Shown: positions 58,801 to 64,000 of the stretch, piece by piece | How positions within the stretch are numbered: the stretch's first letter is position 1 | Layout: every line of letters begins with the position of its first letter | Origin: Xylaria sp. FL1777 | Taxonomy: Eukaryota; Ascomycota; Sordariomycetes; Xylariales; Xylariaceae | Reading direction: 5' to 3' | DNA length: 64,000 bases | Assembly: GCA_022578965.1 (NCBI GenBank) | Contig: MU400557.1 | Coordinates: forward strand, 186,001 to 250,000 | Notes under the pieces: generated by a model | Told to the model about the DNA's origin: nothing | The model's database searches: none | Seen by the model: only the letters and a program-made list of their open reading frames with translations | Translations under genes and position numbers: made by a program

Positions 58801-59736
58801 TGCGTTCGCCCTCGACCCTGTGCGCGCTGTGCCGCGCTGAGCCTTTGGACAAGGACGGAGCCACCAAAAGCAACAGAGGCTTGCGCCAGGTCTGCACTAA
58901 GCGAGCCTATCCCGCTTGGCTGGTAACGGGAGAGCCAGATTGGCCCCCCTGATTGGTCCCACGAAACGCTCGCGGCCCTCGATGCGGTTAGACCGGAGCG
59001 CGTGTTTTGTGGCAACGTTAGCCACTTCCACACTACTTATCTGTACTACCTGGACCTACGCATCTACAACACCTAGTACATAAGTAGTAGTATTCGATGT
59101 ATGTAGAATGCAAATGCATACTAGGCTGGGTAGGCATGTCGAGGAGTCGAGGACATATACCAGGTAGGTACGGTACAGCAGAGAGAAAGAGGGGTGAGAC
59201 AGCATGTAGGTAAGACACGGTCCATTCGCAGCGTGTGATATTCCCATCTTCCTCGCAGGTACCTACCCAACTTACCTACACCATCCTGGACACCTCGAGT
59301 TACCGAAGCCTCCAAGGTGGCCCGCGTTCGGGTGCACATGACAAGCATCCTCGCGGCCCGGTTGTACACCAGGCACTACCTACCTGGGATGGGGGTCGGC
59401 TGGCTAATGGCGGTCCATCGAGAACGGCCTTAAGAAGCCGTGGCGGCTTTTTCGCTTGCTTACACCTTTTCCTCCCCTCGGTAACCAGTACATGTCATGC
59501 TGTACCAAAATAGACCCTTCGTGGGAGTACCGGTAGCAGAAATACCTCACTTCGCCCTGTCTCTGCTGTCCAAGATGCTGAGTGTATACCGCCATGTTGT
59601 TATTATGCGTCACGCGTGTAATAAGTAATACGCCAGAAGTCTTTCTTTTGATAGGGATACCAAGCCATATGCCACATATACTTCACTGCACAGGCCGGTG
59701 TCTATACCTTGGCGGCTACTGAGAGTCATACGATAT

Positions 59737-59765
59737 CTCCTCCTCCTCCTCCTCCTCCTCTTCCT
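59737..59765. repeat. CTC trinucleotide tract
   Basis: About nine CTC/TCC units, ending in TTCCTC. Confidence 0.9.
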
Positions 59766-60305
59766 CGCTCGTCTCCTCCAATTTTTCACTCATGTCAGAA
59801 TTCGCGGTGCACAGAGGACCTGGCTACACGTACTTCGCCATTCACCCTCCCCCCCATCGCGCCCCTCGTGCCGTTCTGGTGTTGGTAGGTGTGGCAGGGT
59901 TACGTGAATCTCCCACCCCGTGTGTTCCATTCCACAAGCCGAGTGGCAGCTCGCCAGCAGCAACAGGCCTCGTATAGAGAACGATGTGCCCACGGTAGGT
60001 GTGTTACCGCTACCAACATGGTAACAAGGCCAAGTCGACCTCGCATCACACCCCCCCTGGACCCCTCTTCACCACACCACTCCATCCATGCCTCCGTCGT
60101 CGCTTATCCCTACCCATAATACCGGGAAAGTGACTGCGCGCTCTGTGTGACCCAGATGCAGCATGACCTTGCATATCCGCGACGCTATCTCGAAATCCCT
60201 TTCCCAGCGTCTCAGCCCGCACGGCTGCGCTGACTCGGGCTATGTGCTCCATGTACTGCCTACCTCTGCGAGCCGTGCAAAGAGCATCCCCATCAATGGC
60301 CGTCC

Positions 60306-60341
60306 TCATCACTATCATCATCATCGTCATCATCGTCATCG
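60306..60341. repeat. ATC/GTC trinucleotide tract
   Basis: Tandem CATCATCGTCATCATCGTCATCG-type units. Confidence 0.85.
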
Positions 60342-63260
60342 CATCACATCGCCCAATCGTCGCCAGCCTCTGCCGCTCCTCCAACAACCATCCCATCCAT
60401 CCCTCCGTTCAACTCATCCAACTCATTCGCCCGTCTGCCCAATCACCCATCCACCAGCCCACCTCCTCATCCATCCCATCCCCATTTTCGTCTTTGGTTT
60501 GTCCCTCGTGACTTATCACAAACTGTCCGGGATGCATGCCAAGGACAATCAATCATCGTTCAGGATCCATGTCTGACATGTGTAGTGTAATACTAGGTGG
60601 GCACTTCTTCTGAGCTGATTATTTGGCGCCCCTGAGACACTCGCAAACCACAAGCCCGGTGCCATGCGGGGCTTCTCACAAACAACACCGTTGCCGAAGG
60701 ACCGGCCACCAGACAGACGGGCACGGCGGAAAACAGAAAAAGAAATACTATATTTGATGCCGACACGGTCGTAGAGCCCTGTGCCGTCATCGCACAAGCC
60801 CACCCGGTCCCCCAACTTCGATAATTAGACTGACCAATCGAGGCTATGGATTCCAGTTGGGTAGACATACACCATAGTAGTATACTACGTAGGTATCGAC
60901 AGACTCCTAACCCACCTGCCTGCACTGCTGCATTATGCCGCTGCTGCCGAGTCGATTGTTGCTGACTAGCTGACTCTAACGCGTGGCCCCCATTCTATTC
61001 TCGTTGCCGGCTGTTGCCGTCCAAGATCTCGGTCTCACGCATGGACGTATGCATCCCGTTGGCTCTTCCCGTGCCCGTACATATCCGTTGCTCTCCCACC
61101 GTAGATCCCATCCACCACATGTGATTTTCTGGTCCACTATGCATCATTCCATCTACCTTCCCGCATCCTACCCTAAACGCCAGCCAAGTGAGTGAGGAAA
61201 GAGACGAGAAGAAAAGAAAAGAACAAAAGAAGGAAAAGGAGGTGTGTTGTAGGCTTCACCTTGGGATACAACTTGAGCATTCCGTCCCATGGATACATCG
61301 AGTTCATTGCGTGCCTGGGCTTCTGCGGGTGTGAGTGCATTTTGTCCCCAGGAGCAAGGCGACATCATTTTCGGTTCGTTGTCTCCCCATATGGGAGGGG
61401 GTCATTGAGAAGTGCAACCAACTATTGTGTCTCTCTCCAATCCTAATCCGTTTGAAGTACAGTAAGGCCCGATCCAGACAATAGAGCGCCAATCCTAAAC
61501 ACAAATCCAAAAAGTTTTGTATCCCCTCGCAGACCTCGTTTCAATGCAACCGCGCTTAGCCCAAGTTCAGTAGTGGATACGGAGGCCCGATTGGTGCAAC
61601 ACGAACCAGGCACCATCTAGCCTGAACCATTGCAGAAAGGGCACGACTAGCATGCACTGTAACCCAAGACTCGAATTCGGCTCTACCTATTTGACTTTAA
61701 AGGTACCCCCGGAGAGCCAGATTAGCACAGCTGTTACGCGGTAGCCCCCTAGTCTCGTTTTGGGGGAGCATTTGTAACTCGTCACATACCGGCAGCAATA
61801 GCATACGAGATAGATAACTGTGCTGCTATCAAACGAACTAGGAATGAAACGTAGTATGCTAGAGTGCACATCACGCACATCACATGTACCATATACGTAG
61901 TATCAATTATTGAAGAGTTGGGCTTCTTGCACCCTGTGAATTAAGATGGTAGACAGGAGGACATATGCATTGGCGTGAAAGCCGACATTCATATTGAAAT
62001 CATCGCCTACAGATACTGAGGTATGATAGATATAAGAAATCCAGGAGATACTCGCCTAAATGTCAAATCATTCACCTGCTTGTGGTATTTAGACATTAAA
62101 TAACATCAAAGCAATAGTTATAACCCTAGTCTAACTTTTCCCCCGAAATCTTTAATAGGAGAATCATATCTAAGAACACTGATACATAGCACTGTTGTAT
62201 AGAATCGTCCAGCGAAGATTATCTAGTTAACTACCTAGGTAAGCAATAGAGTGTTAGGCAGGCGCAGTTGTCATCACGATAGTGACACTCCTATAACTGC
62301 CTGAGGAAGTTAGTGAACAAGCAAATGGATTAATTATCTCCCTCATGGGCAACCCAACCCCTTCCAGATTAATAATCAGTAGTGGCGAAGGAAGCAATTC
62401 TCACAAAGAAATCGCGGCCGGGGTAATTAAGAAAATATTGTGCTTCCCGAGGAACCATAAATCCTCACGTTGTGATGTGGTCTACATGATCTACAGATTT
62501 GTCGCGTAAGCATAGAACATCAAACCTCTTCTATCTGCTTCTGTGTGGCCCACTGGTGAAGCTTCTCTTCCCCTCAAAATAGGTTGTTGAGTATAGGTAT
62601 CAGGTATCAATCGGCGTTGATCACTGTTCCTCCTTCCCAAGAGGTAGCGCCAACCCCATATGCCCGCATTACTCTATACTCTATCCTGGAATGATTTATG
62701 AAAGATTAGCAAGATACGGCGTTGCTATGACCCCTCTCCTTCTGTACAGGCAGGTTATACGCCTACCCCGTAAGAATTTTGAATGGAAATAGCAACGTTA
62801 ACCATTGACCTCGCACAGAACTGAGTCATGGACAGCGCTAGGCTCGGGTCGTCAGCGTTCGTGCAGGGAACACGTAGGCACTATAATGGGATCACTATTA
62901 CTCTAAGACATAATTCTTTGCAAGTTTTCAAATGAAGCAAACCCAAGTATAAGGCCAATAAGACTCCGTTGCACGAGGAGATCCCCTGACAGATCCCCCA
63001 TCTAAGACACAGGAGACGTATAATGATATCACCTTTGACTCTAAAGCATTTACACCGAATGTTCTGCTACGGATCGACGTGGACTATATCCGGTATTCGG
63101 CATCTAAATGGTACTCACCCAGAAACTATGAGGCGAGGCCTTTGAGCAGTGCATAATGTCGTGAGCTTCCCGTTTCTAGACTTCTAAATTTATCAGGCTG
63201 AGACAATATGCGCAAACATGTCCGTAAAGCAAACAAATTTATGATGATGACACTCTCTCT

Positions 63261-63281
63261 ACGAGAAAAATTTATTCTCGT
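63261..63281. repeat. Short perfect inverted repeat
   Basis: ACGAGAA and TTCTCGT are separated by seven bases of A/T, giving a 7-bp stem. No neighbouring gene suggests it is a terminator; recorded as structure only. Confidence 0.5.
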
Positions 63282-64000
63282 ATTATAAACCAAACCCACA
63301 GAAGCTACGTTTCACGATCTCGTTACTGTAACTACATACGAGACTTAATAGCAACCGTTTTGGTACATGGATGACTTCTATACACCAAATACCTAGAGTC
63401 ACAGTTACATAGGATCTCTCAAAATTGTTACCCGCAGGGATCATATGTGTTAAGCTCGAGGCTGATAACTAGAGCATAGCGAATGTCACGGCAGCTCAGC
63501 TATCCTGAGAATTGAGGCCTAACCAAAATCTGTATGTAACTAGTCAATAGATATATGATTTGCAATTTCAAAACCATTCCCTGTCCTATTTTAAGACCAG
63601 GCTGAACAAAAGCTCAAGGCTACACTATTGCTGTTATTGTTTTCAACTAAAGTAGCTCAGATAGATTTTCTTCGCACTGTCACTACCTATTGTACTACGT
63701 GAGGCCGTTACGGTTGGGGAAGGTGTTCGTGAGGAAGTCGTAAGACATAAAGTATCTAGTTGGTTGTCTGACGTGCCCCCGCTCTTCTACTTCCAATACT
63801 TCCAATACATCTACATCTTCCACCCACATGGACGCGTATCTCGTTGCCATGTTGTTCAGTACTGGGGTCGGCTGGGGGAGGCTTGTCGGTGTACAGATTG
63901 TGGGGCGAGACAAATGCAGATGTACTGCGCTGGCAGACTAGGGGCCTATCAAAACCTTGATAGTTAGCTCGACTCATCGTTCATGTGAGCAAATATCCCG

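Larger units (their letters stand above)
51101..64000. other. 13-kb gene-free region
   Basis: I find no supportable gene. Open frames are below ~170 codons, mostly overlapping on both strands and without recognisable motifs; intron-joined combinations I tried gave nothing. Composition is ordinary to GC-rich up to ~61 kb and more AT-rich from ~62 kb. It holds TAGG/CCTA tracts (53425-53490, 58746-58800, ~59160, ~59255), an 18-A run (54098-54115), a CTC tract (59737-59765) and an ATC/GTC tract (60306-60341). Long non-coding transcripts or very short genes could be missed. Confidence 0.45.

Noticed and set aside
60163..60576. A 137-codon + strand frame with a histidine-rich stretch
   Set aside because: The His/Pro/Ser bias comes from the ATC/GTC microsatellite and CCAT-rich DNA. 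No domain, and overlapping frames are equally open.
1..64000. CRISPR arrays, bacterial-type operons, rRNA, tRNA or an intact transposon
   Set aside because: None seen on either strand by eye: no regularly spaced repeats, no transposase or reverse-transcriptase motifs, and no convincing tRNA B-box with matching arms.

Overview
The window comes from the nuclear genome of a filamentous ascomycete (Pezizomycotina; a Sordariomycete is my best guess, but this is inference). The evidence is short introns of 53-149 nt with GT(A/G)NGT donors, CTAAC/CTGAC branch sites and YAG acceptors; several protein families known from Pezizomycotina; pyrimidine-rich 5' leaders; a U6 snRNA gene; and an AT-rich tract whose changes look like repeat-induced point mutation (RIP). 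All exon junctions below were read by hand from splice signals and frame. None has transcript support.

Layout. 0.7-3.1 kb: ZGRF1/Mte1-type N-terminal-domain protein (+). 3.9-4.6 kb: broken kinase-like gene (+). 5.8-7.7 kb: Cys/His-motif protein with a hydrophobic C-terminus (+). 10.2-12.9 kb: protein with half a zinc cluster and two hydrophobic C-terminal segments (+). 13.7-15.1 kb: metallo-beta-lactamase-fold hydrolase (+). 17.2-19.5 kb: Tad2-type tRNA adenosine deaminase with a very long N-terminal extension (+). 25.1-27.7 kb: ASH1-type SET-domain histone methyltransferase behind a long pyrimidine-rich leader (+). 29.0 kb: U6 snRNA (-). 31.3-33.2 kb: five-exon VHS/GAT-domain trafficking protein (+). 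34.5-36.4 kb: decayed NLR/STAND (NB-ARC + TPR) gene (-) in AT-rich DNA. 41.0-42.6 kb: three-exon F-box-like protein (+). 48.7-50.0 kb: two-exon Zn2Cys6 transcription factor (-). The rest, notably 19.5-23.3, 36.4-41.0, 42.6-48.7 and 51-64 kb, has no gene I can support and is rich in CCTA/TAGG microsatellites.

The left 33 kb reads as a conserved housekeeping/regulatory block: genome maintenance, tRNA editing, chromatin, RNA splicing and membrane traffic. From about 33.7 kb on the window is accessory in character, with an NLR relic, an F-box gene and long gene-free stretches. I see no gene cluster that forms a pathway, no CRISPR array, no intact transposon and no rRNA or tRNA gene. The most unusual items are two regulator-like zinc-motif proteins with hydrophobic, possibly membrane-anchoring, C-termini; the NLR relic whose NTP-binding motif is damaged by G-to-A changes; and the extended Tad2.
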